From positions 496,001 through 560,000 of the forward strand of contig NZ_AUMC01000006.1 of the NCBI RefSeq assembly GCF_000443995.1: 64,000 nt of DNA, read 5' to 3'. Made by a program: the position numbers and the translations under genes. Origin of the DNA: Bacteriovorax sp. BAL6_X. Lineage in GTDB: Bacteria > Bdellovibrionota > Bacteriovoracia > Bacteriovoracales > Bacteriovoracaceae. The notes under the pieces were generated by a model, which worked only from the letters and a program-made list of their open reading frames with translations, had not been told where the DNA came from and did no database searches. Shown here piece by piece: positions 51,793 through 60,100 of the stretch (positions are counted from its first letter, which is position 1; each line of letters opens with the position of its first letter).

Positions 51793-53553
51793 TTATCTAA
51801 TGTCCCAGTCATTATAAATTGCAGTAAGTCTTGGTGTAACAAGTCTCATATAACGTGAAAATAAATCATATCGTGTTTTATCAATAGAGGCATGGTTAGC
51901 AAGTACTCTTAATGTTTCAAGGTAAGAAAGGCCTTGGCAGATTGTTTCTGCGTGAACCATTAGCTTATCGACATTCTCCTCGTTCATCCATGCCTTTGGA
52001 TTAGCAAGATCGGAGAGACTATCTGGCTTAAGACACTTGATGATTAACTTAACAAGGCTCTTTTTGAAAGTGTATTGAGTTGAAGTTAATTCCTTTTGCT
52101 CTTTACTGTCTGCACTTACCCAAGAAAAAGCAGGGTGCTTGATAAAAAGGTTCTTAAAGTATTTGTCAGGATTTTTAGCAATATACTTAATCATATCCTT
52201 AAGTGCCATAAGGGCCTGAATCTGACTTGTTCCTTCATATAGTAGTGGCCCAAATGAATCACGGTGATAGCGACTCATTGGATACTCTTCCATGAAACCA
52301 TAACCTCCAAGTACTTGAATGGCCTTAGTTGATAAGTAAGTATAAGCTTCACATGAATAGTATTTCACAAGTGGAGTACGCTTTCTTGTCCAGATTGAAG
52401 CATTTTTAAACTGTGCTTCCTCTTCGCTAGAAAGTTCACCAGTCATTTTCTTTTTCAAGTCTAACTTTTGAAAAATATCATACGAAGAAATTGTATCAAC
52501 AAGAAGTGCTCTTAGGGCATCTCTTTCTGTTTCAAAATCTTCCAGATTTCTCTTCATTAGTGGAAGCTCTGAAATAGGTTTATCAAATTGCATACGTTCA
52601 TCGGCATATTTTCTTGCATAACCAATACAACCTTCGATTCCACCTAAGGCCTGCATACCAACAGCAATACGCGCCTCATTCATTAGGTGAAGCATATACT
52701 TAAAGCCTTGACCTTCTTCTCCAATTAGACGAGCAATCGAATTTTCATAGACTACTTCACAAGTAAAAGAGCCGTGCATTCCCATTTTATGCTCGTTCTT
52801 TGCAACGATAAAGTTTGGCCCTTCAATGCCTTTTTCATCTTGCTCACAAAGGAATAGTGATAGACCTGGAAGGCCCTCTGGCGCTCCTTTTATACGTGCT
52901 AGAACAAATCCCACTCCGCCACCACCATTTGTGATGAAGATTTTTGATCCATTAAGCTTGTATGTTCCATCTCCAACAGGAGTTGCTGAAGTTTTTATCA
53001 TTCCAAGGTCTGAACCACACCCCGGCTCTGTTAAATTCATTGAACCTGAAAGCTCTCCAGCGATGATTTTTGGAACAATTCTTTGTGCTGTTTCATGATC
53101 ACAAAAACGATGAACCATATCTGCAATCGAACTAAAGAACGCCAGTTGTGTACACTGTGAGTTACAGGCGCGAGATAGCTGCTCTAGTAAAACCATAAGT
53201 GCTACTGCTGGTAGACCCATTCCGCCAAAGTCTGTAGGAAGACTCACGCCAAATGCTCCTAGCTCTGTTGCTTCTTGGTAAAAAGTACTTAGTTCTGGCC
53301 CTGGGATCGTTCGTCCGTCCTTTACTTCACCTGCGCCATTTTGATCAATGGCCTCTGCTCTGTTGTAAACAGCGTCGGCCGCCCAACTCCCTGTTTGAGT
53401 TAGAAGCTCTTCCATAAAGCCTAGGATTTCTTCTTCATTATTAAAGCCATCTTCAGTAGGGAAGTTTGGATAGTACATTGGAATGATTGTTTTCCAATCA
53501 ATCGCGTTTCTAAGCATCCACTTCCATTCACTTTCATCACTAAAATAATTCAT
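51793..53553 (-). CDS. Acyl-CoA dehydrogenase
   Basis: FAD enzyme of 586 residues catalysing alpha-beta dehydrogenation of acyl-CoA in fatty-acid oxidation. Motifs: SLPTDFGGMGLP, the FAD-binding MNLTEPGCGSDLG near residue 175, LNGSKIFITNGG, KMGMHGSFTCEV, ARKYADERMQF, IQVLGGYGFMEEYPM, and the catalytic-base region YEGTSQIQ near residue 440. It is about 200 residues longer than short-chain ACADs, with an N-terminal about 40-residue and a C-terminal about 130-residue addition, as in the long FadE-like/AidB-like classes. Confidence 0.93.
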   Translation of the reverse strand: MNYFSDESEWKWMLRNAIDWKTIIPMYYPNFPTEDGFNNEEEILGFMEELLTQTGSWAADAVYNRAEAIDQNGAGEVKDGRTIPGPELSTFYQEATELGAFGVSLPTDFGGMGLPAVALMVLLEQLSRACNSQCTQLAFFSSIADMVHRFCDHETAQRIVPKIIAGELSGSMNLTEPGCGSDLGMIKTSATPVGDGTYKLNGSKIFITNGGGGVGFVLARIKGAPEGLPGLSLFLCEQDEKGIEGPNFIVAKNEHKMGMHGSFTCEVVYENSIARLIGEEGQGFKYMLHLMNEARIAVGMQALGGIEGCIGYARKYADERMQFDKPISELPLMKRNLEDFETERDALRALLVDTISSYDIFQKLDLKKKMTGELSSEEEAQFKNASIWTRKRTPLVKYYSCEAYTYLSTKAIQVLGGYGFMEEYPMSRYHRDSFGPLLYEGTSQIQALMALKDMIKYIAKNPDKYFKNLFIKHPAFSWVSADSKEQKELTSTQYTFKKSLVKLIIKCLKPDSLSDLANPKAWMNEENVDKLMVHAETICQGLSYLETLRVLANHASIDKTRYDLFSRYMRLVTPRLTAIYNDWDIR

Positions 53554-53613
53554 TTTTTACCTTTCCTTTATTTTAAAATCGAATAAATGCACTAATTATG
53601 ATAAATCAAACCT

Positions 53614-54219
53614 ATGTCAAAGTCACGTCGAGATACAAGAGATTCCCGTTGTCCAAATTGTCGCATCAATACTCATTGGTGCTTTTGTGACGTTTTAAAA
53701 CCGTTTGCTAACCAAACTAAAGTGATTATACCGATGCATTTTACAGAGCGTTGGCTAACGAGTAATACGGCCTATTTCGCAACAAAAGTACTTAAGAATT
53801 GTGAAATTATGGAGCGAGGTAATCTGGAAGCACCTTTTGAGGTTAATAGCTTTAATTTTGAAAAATTTGACTATATCTACCTTTTTCCGACAGATGATTC
53901 ACTCCCTTTAAATGAATATAAGCAGACAGATAAAACGCCTTGTCTCGTTGTTCCTGATGGTTCGTGGTCGAAGGCAAAGAAATTTCACAAGCGTGAAGAT
54001 GTTCTAGCGAAAATGCCAAAGTATCATTTGATCGATGTAGGCCATAGTATTTATGAATTAAGAAAATCTCCAGGGGAAAACTTTCTTTGTACTTATGAGG
54101 CCATAGCCCACGCATTGGCGGTACTTGATGGAGTAGCTGTGAAACATCATATGATTGATATCTTCAAGGTTATTGTTGAGCGCATAAAAAAAAGCCGAAA
54201 GGGTGACTTTCGGCTTTAA
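53614..54219 (+). CDS. DTW-domain tRNA acp3U aminocarboxypropyltransferase
   Basis: 201 residues with an N-terminal zinc-type Cys cluster (CPNCRINTHWCFC) and the DTW-domain core VPDGSWSKAKKF, in which Ser replaces the Thr of the name-giving D-T-W. GENFLCTYEAIAHAL follows. DTW proteins (TapT/YfiP) transfer the 3-amino-3-carboxypropyl group of SAM to uridines of tRNA or rRNA. No Shine-Dalgarno is seen before the ATG. The last ten codons double as a terminator hairpin. Confidence 0.88.
   Translation: MSKSRRDTRDSRCPNCRINTHWCFCDVLKPFANQTKVIIPMHFTERWLTSNTAYFATKVLKNCEIMERGNLEAPFEVNSFNFEKFDYIYLFPTDDSLPLNEYKQTDKTPCLVVPDGSWSKAKKFHKREDVLAKMPKYHLIDVGHSIYELRKSPGENFLCTYEAIAHALAVLDGVAVKHHMIDIFKVIVERIKKSRKGDFRL
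54186..54217. terminator. Terminator embedded in the 3' end of the DTW gene
   Basis: AAAGCCGAAAG at 54191-54201 pairs with CTTTCGGCTTT at 54207-54217. The A-run at 54186-54193 makes a long U-tail on the minus strand, so it chiefly terminates dps; it also encodes the K-K-S-R-K-G-D-F-R-L tail of the DTW protein. Confidence 0.88.
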
Positions 54220-54226
54220 TATTTCT

Positions 54227-54661
54227 TTATTCTAGCATTGCTCTTAATTGCCAATTCTCTTTCTCTAGCCAAGCAACCTTTTCATCTGCATAAGCTACTG
54301 TTGTTGCATCATTTTCATCACCTGCTGTTGACGATAATTCTCTAAAGGCCTCAAGGAAATACTGGTTATCTTTTAAGATTAGCTCTAGTGCCTGAGTGCT
54401 TGTAAAAGAGGACTCGTTAGTTTCTTTAATACGGCTAATTTCAAGCGCATTAGACATAGTTAAAACCGGTTTTTGTCCTAATTGTAATTGTCTTTCTGCT
54501 AAATCATCAAAAACGATGGCAAACTCATTATATAAAGTTTCTGTTAGTGCATGAATTGGTTGAAACATCATCCCTGTTACATTCCAGTGAATATTGTGAA
54601 GTTTCATAAAGTAAACTTGAGCATCTGCTTGAATTAGTTTTAATTGATTAATTGTGTTCAT
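54227..54661 (-). CDS. dps: Dps family DNA-protection/ferritin-like protein
   Basis: 144 residues with the Dps ferroxidase ligands at the right spacing: His25 (NIHWNVTG), His37 (QPIHAL), and Asp52/Glu56 (FDDLAERQ). Dodecameric Dps oxidises iron with peroxide and protects DNA. There is no Lys-rich N-terminal tail, so DNA binding, if any, uses another surface. AAAGGAG precedes the ATG. A strong terminator follows, overlapping the convergent gene. Confidence 0.94.
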   Translation of the reverse strand: MNTINQLKLIQADAQVYFMKLHNIHWNVTGMMFQPIHALTETLYNEFAIVFDDLAERQLQLGQKPVLTMSNALEISRIKETNESSFTSTQALELILKDNQYFLEAFRELSSTAGDENDATTVAYADEKVAWLEKENWQLRAMLE

Positions 54662-54764
54662 ACGTTCTCCTTTATTTTTTTTAAGTATAACAATAATAAT
54701 TATATGAATCCAATAAAGAATCTATGTCAGCTCATAGTAAAAATCTATTGAATATTAAGTCAAA

Positions 54765-55397
54765 TTAGACATATGCATACACTGCATAAAAGTGAGAAGT
54801 TGTCCCTAAAAGAACACAAATGTGCCAGATTGCATGGCCTAGGTAGAGGCTTTCGCGTAAGTAGAATAGAACTCCACTCATGTAGCATGCTCCTCCGATA
54901 ACAATCCACTTAAGACAGTCAAAACTAAGACTTGCAATCATCTCCGTTCTAATGGCAATTACCATCCAACCCATAATGAGACACAGGATAACTGTTAGGA
55001 CTTCTGAGCGATTAAAGGCAAAGACTTTGATCAAGATTCCCAAAAAGGCCAAGGCCCAAATATTGATCATCATCCACATTCCAGTTTCACCCTTAATGGC
55101 AAGCATGAGAAATGGAGTATATGAGCCAGCAATTAAAAGGTAAATTCCAATATGATCCATTTTTCGAAAGATACTTTTTAGTTTTTTATGGGCCGTTCCA
55201 TGATAGAGAGTGGACATTGTATAAAGAAATGTAATGGATAGTCCAAATACGGTGTAGGCGAATGTATGTAATCCAGTTTTGGCCTTTAAGATCATCATAA
55301 TTGTTCCAACAACTCCTAGGATAATTCCAAGAGAGTGGGTTGTTGAGTTGATGATTTCTTCAAATTTAGAATAGAGTTCGCCATTACGTTCATGCAT
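54765..55397 (-). CDS. Hemolysin III / PAQR-family membrane protein
   Basis: 210 residues with seven hydrophobic helices and the conserved PAQR/YqfA metal-site motifs: INSTTHSLG, STLYHGTAHKKLKSIFRKMDH, IGIYLLIAGSYTPF, and the C-terminal HAIWHICVLLGTTSHFYAV. The family is named for a Bacillus cereus haemolysin but mostly affects membrane lipid homeostasis or acts as a putative hydrolase. Haemolytic activity should not be assumed. Confidence 0.92.
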   Translation of the reverse strand: MHERNGELYSKFEEIINSTTHSLGIILGVVGTIMMILKAKTGLHTFAYTVFGLSITFLYTMSTLYHGTAHKKLKSIFRKMDHIGIYLLIAGSYTPFLMLAIKGETGMWMMINIWALAFLGILIKVFAFNRSEVLTVILCLIMGWMVIAIRTEMIASLSFDCLKWIVIGGACYMSGVLFYLRESLYLGHAIWHICVLLGTTSHFYAVYAYV

Positions 55398-55473
55398 GCT
55401 GAAATTATATCAGATGTTAAGAAATTATGTAGATACGGCAAAGTTTCTCTTAACTGGTTTTAGGCCTTAGATG

Positions 55474-56298
55474 TCAATGTGAATGTGAAATTGTCGAATT
55501 TGCAAACCAGCATGGCAAACGCTTCTCAAGGTTCTTTATTGAGATATCGTCACCATTATATTCTAAGAGTGCCCCATTTTTGATGATATCCATACGACAT
55601 TGTAGCGTAGGGTAACTATCTAAAGTTTTATCAACAATAGTAGGGTCAGAGTTTGTGATTTCTGTTTGTTTACTTGTATCTGAACTCATATGTGCAATTG
55701 CCTTTGGAAAGTCTTGGGCAACTTGCATTGTTTCGAAACAAAGTTCTTGGTTAAAGTTATCATTGGAAAATTTATCAAGGCATAGTGAGGCCACAAATGG
55801 ATCTAATTCAATAGGAGAGTCAAAGTAGTTTGGGTTATTGATAACAAATTTCTTATAACAACTTGCTGCTGCAAAGAAGTCTGATTGACCTTCTGTACTC
55901 ATTTGAGAAAAGTGCTTATTTTTCATTCTTGGTGATTTTCCAAGAATGTGACCGATTTCATGGCAGGCGGTAAATGCATAGGCCCTTTTTGTCATATTTG
56001 GCATACGGGCAAAACCACCCCAGAAATTGATATTGTAGTGATCTGTATCTTCATCATACAGTGCCCAAGCACTAAAGTAAGGTGTTTGCCAATCCAGTGT
56101 TTTAACTGAAATCCCACGCTTTTGCTTTACTGCTTCGTTTTGATAGAGTCTAAGTGCTTCCACCACAACAAAGTAAAAGTCTTGCTCCTTAACCTCTGAG
56201 CCTAGATCTTCATGTGCTAAAATCTGATATTCATGAGGATTGCGCTTATTAGCAAAAGAAGTCGTTAAGGTTAATAGCAAGGTGAGCAAGATTTTCAT
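55474..56298 (-). CDS. Secreted HExxH zinc metallopeptidase-like protein
   Basis: 274 residues with a short signal peptide (MKILLTLLLTLTTSFA). The zincin motif is His113-Glu114-Ile-Gly-His117 (ACHEIGHILG). A downstream Glu136 in STEGQSDFFAA with Asp140 gives the ExxxD arrangement of gluzincins. Six Cys in the C-terminal half suggest disulfides. No peptidase family is recognised beyond the motif, so proteolytic activity is inferred. It is divergent from the Gre-like gene. Confidence 0.82.
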   Translation of the reverse strand: MKILLTLLLTLTTSFANKRNPHEYQILAHEDLGSEVKEQDFYFVVVEALRLYQNEAVKQKRGISVKTLDWQTPYFSAWALYDEDTDHYNINFWGGFARMPNMTKRAYAFTACHEIGHILGKSPRMKNKHFSQMSTEGQSDFFAAASCYKKFVINNPNYFDSPIELDPFVASLCLDKFSNDNFNQELCFETMQVAQDFPKAIAHMSSDTSKQTEITNSDPTIVDKTLDSYPTLQCRMDIIKNGALLEYNGDDISIKNLEKRLPCWFANSTISHSH

Positions 56299-56390
56299 AT
56301 GGCCAATTTATAGTACAAAAGGGGATTTTGCGGTATATTGTTGAAAATAATACAATCATTTTTAAAGGTAATTTACCGAAATTATTTACT

Positions 56391-56867
56391 ATGAATAAAG
56401 AAACTATAATTAGTACATTAATCGAAAACTTAGAAACTGAGCTTACGAAGGCAAAGGCCGCTTTTGAGACAACTCGTACCATGTCCCAAGAGCCTGATAT
56501 GGCCCAAGAAGGTAAGTATGACACTCGCGCAATTGAAGCGGGCTACCTTGCTGGAGCACAAAAAAAACGTGTAGATGAATTAGAGATCGATATCAATATG
56601 ATTAAAGAGCTCTCTGAGGAGCTTCCAAATGGTGATAAAATTGCACTTGGATCACTGGTTGAGCTTAAATTCAATGAGCAAACTAGACACTACTTCATTA
56701 CTCCAACTGCCGGTGGGACAATGCTAAATCTTGATGGCACTCCACTTCTTGTTATTTCTGTCTTTTCTCCAATTGGTAATGAGGCCTTAGGTATGGAAGT
56801 CGGCGATATCTTTGATGTAGAGACTGGTGATATTACTCGTGAGTACGAAGTCGTCTCAATTTCTTAA
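56391..56867 (+). CDS. GreA/GreB-like transcription factor
   Basis: 158 residues from ATG 56391. An N-terminal helical hairpin with an acidic tip (SQEPDMAQEGKYDTRAIEAG) is followed by a GreA/GreB C-terminal FKBP-like domain ending VISVFSPIGNEALGMEVGDIF, matching the SP-x-G-x-A-L/I-G-x3-GD signature. Canonical Gre factors rescue backtracked RNA polymerase through tip Asp/Glu residues. The tip sequence here (EGKYDTRAIE) marks a divergent subgroup, so anti-pausing or RNAP-binding activity is inferred. It overlaps the convergent SRAP gene by 4 bp (TTAA). Confidence 0.8.
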   Translation: MNKETIISTLIENLETELTKAKAAFETTRTMSQEPDMAQEGKYDTRAIEAGYLAGAQKKRVDELEIDINMIKELSEELPNGDKIALGSLVELKFNEQTRHYFITPTAGGTMLNLDGTPLLVISVFSPIGNEALGMEVGDIFDVETGDITREYEVVSIS

Positions 56868-57607
56868 TCTCTTACAAAATTGGCCCATTCGTAATCATAG
56901 TGTTCTTGGTACGGATGGGAGAGAATTTCATACACATCCTGTGTCTTGAGTTTTTTTGGATTTAGCCAATCATCTAAATATTCTTCTTTTAAAAAGATAG
57001 GGCAACGATCATGGCCCATAGCTTCTATTTCTTTAGGTGGATCAGTTGTTATAATAGCAAATGATTTAAAGCTTATTTGCTTATCCTTTGACGTCCATTC
57101 ATCCCATAGGCAAGGTGCAAGGATTAGCTTGCCGTCTTCCGGATGAAATTTAATTAGTGCCTTCTTGCCATCTCTTTCAACCCACTCATAGAAAGCATCA
57201 AATGCAATTATTCCATGATTTTTCATAAAGAGAGGTCTCCACGTTTGTCGTTTCTCAAGTGAATCAAGTCTGGCGTTGAAGACATTGAACTTCGTTGGGA
57301 CTTCTTCTTGAGAGCCTTGTGGCCGAATACGGTAGCGCATTGGTGAGATCGTTCTTTCATTGGCATCTTGGGTAACAACATTGGTGAAGTAATTTGGAAA
57401 GATACGGCCATCTTTATCTGCTGTTTTAAAGACATCGCTACTAGGCTTTCTCTTTAAACCAAGGATCTTTTTTAGAACTAGAGGATCGATTGATGCCTCG
57501 AATTCTTGTAATATGCGAAAAGATTCGTAAGCCTTTGTGTTTAAAGGAGTATTAAGCTTTTGTGAAAGCTCTTTTAAATCTGTTTGCGCTTGTATCGAAA
57601 AACACAT
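56864..57607 (-). CDS. yedK: SRAP / HMCES family (YedK) abasic-site protein
   Basis: 247 residues beginning Met-Cys (MCFSIQ). Cys2 is the residue that links covalently to abasic sites in single-stranded DNA. Other family residues are FNARLDSLEKRQTWRPLF (Asn, Arg), FYEW (Glu) and GHDRCPIF (His). It shields abasic sites during replication. It converges on the Gre-like gene. Confidence 0.95.
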   Translation of the reverse strand: MCFSIQAQTDLKELSQKLNTPLNTKAYESFRILQEFEASIDPLVLKKILGLKRKPSSDVFKTADKDGRIFPNYFTNVVTQDANERTISPMRYRIRPQGSQEEVPTKFNVFNARLDSLEKRQTWRPLFMKNHGIIAFDAFYEWVERDGKKALIKFHPEDGKLILAPCLWDEWTSKDKQISFKSFAIITTDPPKEIEAMGHDRCPIFLKEEYLDDWLNPKKLKTQDVYEILSHPYQEHYDYEWANFVRD

Positions 57608-57677
57608 AATAATATCTTAACATATAATTTAATAAAAATTGCATCTTCACTTAGTATGAGCATGTTAGGATAGTTTT

Positions 57678-57953
57678 ATGATTAATAGAAGGTACCGCGT
57701 CGAGGGCGTTGTTCAAGGTGTTTGGTTTCGTAAAAGTACTTATGAGTTTGTTCTTAAGCATACACCAACAATCACTGGTTACGTTAAAAATCTAAAAGAT
57801 GGCAGTGTTGAAGTGTTGGCCAGCGGTGAACTCGATGATATTACTAATTTAGAAGAATTTTTAAAGGTCGGCCCAGAGACGGCCAAGGTCACGAATGTGA
57901 CAATTATTGAAGAGCTACCTGTCTCAAATTTTACAGAATTTCAAATTGGCTAG
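57678..57953 (+). CDS. acyP: Acylphosphatase
   Basis: 91-residue acylphosphatase hydrolysing acyl phosphates. The phosphate-binding Arg is in the VQGVWFRKST loop and the catalytic Asn in GYVKNLKDGSVEV, both conserved. The length is standard. It overlaps the convergent CsoR-type gene by four bases (CTAG), with the two stop codons sharing the palindrome. Confidence 0.95.
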   Translation: MINRRYRVEGVVQGVWFRKSTYEFVLKHTPTITGYVKNLKDGSVEVLASGELDDITNLEEFLKVGPETAKVTNVTIIEELPVSNFTEFQIG

Positions 57954-58252
57954 TCCTTTCTGATAATTGTACAAAGTTGATCTATTTTTTCATCAATTAA
58001 TTTAGTGTCCTGCGATTGAATTGCTTTGGCAACACAACCTCTTAAGTGATTTTCCATTACTGAGCTTTCAAATCCACGAAGGGCGCCACGAATTGTTTTT
58101 GATCGGTGAACGATATTGATACAATACTTACCATCTTCAACTAAGTTAATAAGGGACTCAAGTTGTCCTTGAATTCGTTTTAGACGGTTAAGGTGTGAGC
58201 GGTGATCTGCACCAGGGGTATTGATAAATTTCTCAAGATCGATTTCTTTCAT
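57950..58252 (-). CDS. CsoR/RcnR/FrmR-family regulator
   Basis: 100-residue all-helical DUF156 repressor. The metal/thiol triad Cys44, His69 and Cys73 (KYCINIV, ENHLRGCV) has the spacing of CsoR C36-H61-C65, so copper, persulfide or formaldehyde sensing is possible. RSHLNRLKRIQGQL is the DNA-binding helix 1. No efflux, copper or formaldehyde genes adjoin it, so its target lies elsewhere or is itself. Confidence 0.92.
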   Translation of the reverse strand: MKEIDLEKFINTPGADHRSHLNRLKRIQGQLESLINLVEDGKYCINIVHRSKTIRGALRGFESSVMENHLRGCVAKAIQSQDTKLIDEKIDQLCTIIRKD

Positions 58253-58429
58253 GGGGCCATATTAGCGAAGAGGCCAGAATTCGTCTATATAAACAAGTGA
58301 TAAAAATAGCCTGCAGGGTATATAAAAAAACACTAAGCACTTGAATTTACACTGTCTAAAATATGTCTACGCATGTAATCTATTCATTATTTAGCTTTAC
58401 GCTAAACCTTACATGATAAAACGCTTGAT

Positions 58430-60100
58430 ATGAAATATATCGCAACAGCAAGAATTCTTATTTTATCTCAACTCACATTTATGGCCACTATGGCCGCTCC
58501 ATGCCCTGCAAATAAAATCGTAATCGATGGGAATTGGCAAACGACTTATCAGTGTAAAGACAATAAGCTATCAGCTTCTATTGAGACTTATTTGAAAACA
58601 GGTGCAAAGACAGGAGCAAGTACATATGACGAGCAAGGCAGAGTCCTTACAAATGACTCTTGGAGTACTGACGGTATTTATACGTACCATGCAGAGGTAG
58701 AGTATTTTGAGAATGGTCAACGACAAAAAAGTGTTTTCTTCATTGATGAAAATGGCGTTGTCACAGATAAAGTAAAGGAGAAAACAGTTGTAAAAGGTGA
58801 TCTTGATGACCCCACAATTATAAAAGAATGGGTTATCTCGCAAAGTTCATATAAGCAAATTGGTATTAAACACTATCGTTATAATGACACAAATGAGGAT
58901 GACTTCGATTTCTCTGCGCCAAAACCATATCGAATTGACGTTCTTACTCCTAACGGTGAAGTCTCAAAATTTTATGAGGTCGTTTATAATATGCAAGCAC
59001 CCATGGCAAACCTTGTGTCTGAATTTAAGGCATACACAGCTGATGGTAATCTAATTGGCCATTACAATGAATCAGATACATTCAGTGTTAGTGAGCAACT
59101 TAAAAATTTTAATCTTACAGATAAAGAATACCAACGAAGACTTAGTATTTTTGAGGACAAGTCTCGTGAACCTGTCGTTATTATTGATACTGGTTTTGAT
59201 ATTATGCACCCTTCGTTAACTCATAAATTATATAACTCGCCATTTGATATTGCAGGTGATGGTATTGACAATGATAACAATGGGAGAGTCGATGACTCTT
59301 GGGGCTGGCAAAGACAAGATGACGCTGGTTTAAGTCTTTTAAGAGATGATAATAATATTCGTGAAACTCATTCTCTTGTTCATACTCCATACCCTGTTTC
59401 TCACGGTACTCACGTAGCTGCACTTGCTCTTAAGGATTTGGATAAATATGGACTAGTAGGCTTTGCAGGAGACGTCGCAATTACAGATCATCTTGAAAAA
59501 GCCGCTGAATATATTAAAGAAAAGAAAGTGAAATTTGTTAATATGAGTTTTGCTATTGGCTTTCCTGGGGCACCAATGTCTGCACCTCGTGAGTCTTTTT
59601 ATTATCTTGAAAATACTTTTATTGATAACCCTGAAACGGTCTTTGTAGTGGCCGCGGGAAATGCTCGAGGTAATCTAGACCTCGATTTAAAAGGAAATGA
59701 TAATTATCCGGCAAGTTATGATTATGCCAATATGATCAAGGTTGGGGCCTTAAATACAGCGTCTCTTAAAAAAGATAAGATGGATACTTATAGGCCAGCT
59801 AGTTTTTCAAAATTTGGAAATAAAAAAGTTCAAATCTTCGCTCCAGGGCAAGGTGTTGTATCAGCACAATCAGGTGGTGGTACAATTGCTTTAAACGGAA
59901 CTTCGATGGCCGCTCCATTTGTAACAAATGTATTACTTAAGGGTCACAATCTTAACCCAGAACTATCTCCTTTAGAATTAAAGGATCTTCTACTGGCCAC
60001 GGCATATATCCCAAGAAGTGGAAGACTCCCATGTGAGAGTGGTGGGATTGTAGATCCTGATGCCTTTTACAAGGCCGTACTTAAAACTAAATCTAATTAG
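58430..60100 (+). CDS. Secreted subtilisin-like serine protease
   Basis: 556 residues with signal peptide (ILILSQLTFMATMAA), a prodomain/beta-rich region (about 25-245), then an S8 domain with the full triad Asp253 (IIDTGFD), His325 (SHGTHVAAL) and Ser492 (NGTSMAAP), and the oxyanion Asn in VVAAGNARG. A DGIDNDNNGRVDD insert just after the Asp box is a calcium-type loop. It is probably an extracellular or periplasmic endoprotease, plausibly for prey digestion. No Shine-Dalgarno is evident. It overlaps the convergent gene by 8 bp. Confidence 0.92.
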   Translation: MKYIATARILILSQLTFMATMAAPCPANKIVIDGNWQTTYQCKDNKLSASIETYLKTGAKTGASTYDEQGRVLTNDSWSTDGIYTYHAEVEYFENGQRQKSVFFIDENGVVTDKVKEKTVVKGDLDDPTIIKEWVISQSSYKQIGIKHYRYNDTNEDDFDFSAPKPYRIDVLTPNGEVSKFYEVVYNMQAPMANLVSEFKAYTADGNLIGHYNESDTFSVSEQLKNFNLTDKEYQRRLSIFEDKSREPVVIIDTGFDIMHPSLTHKLYNSPFDIAGDGIDNDNNGRVDDSWGWQRQDDAGLSLLRDDNNIRETHSLVHTPYPVSHGTHVAALALKDLDKYGLVGFAGDVAITDHLEKAAEYIKEKKVKFVNMSFAIGFPGAPMSAPRESFYYLENTFIDNPETVFVVAAGNARGNLDLDLKGNDNYPASYDYANMIKVGALNTASLKKDKMDTYRPASFSKFGNKKVQIFAPGQGVVSAQSGGGTIALNGTSMAAPFVTNVLLKGHNLNPELSPLELKDLLLATAYIPRSGRLPCESGGIVDPDAFYKAVLKTKSN

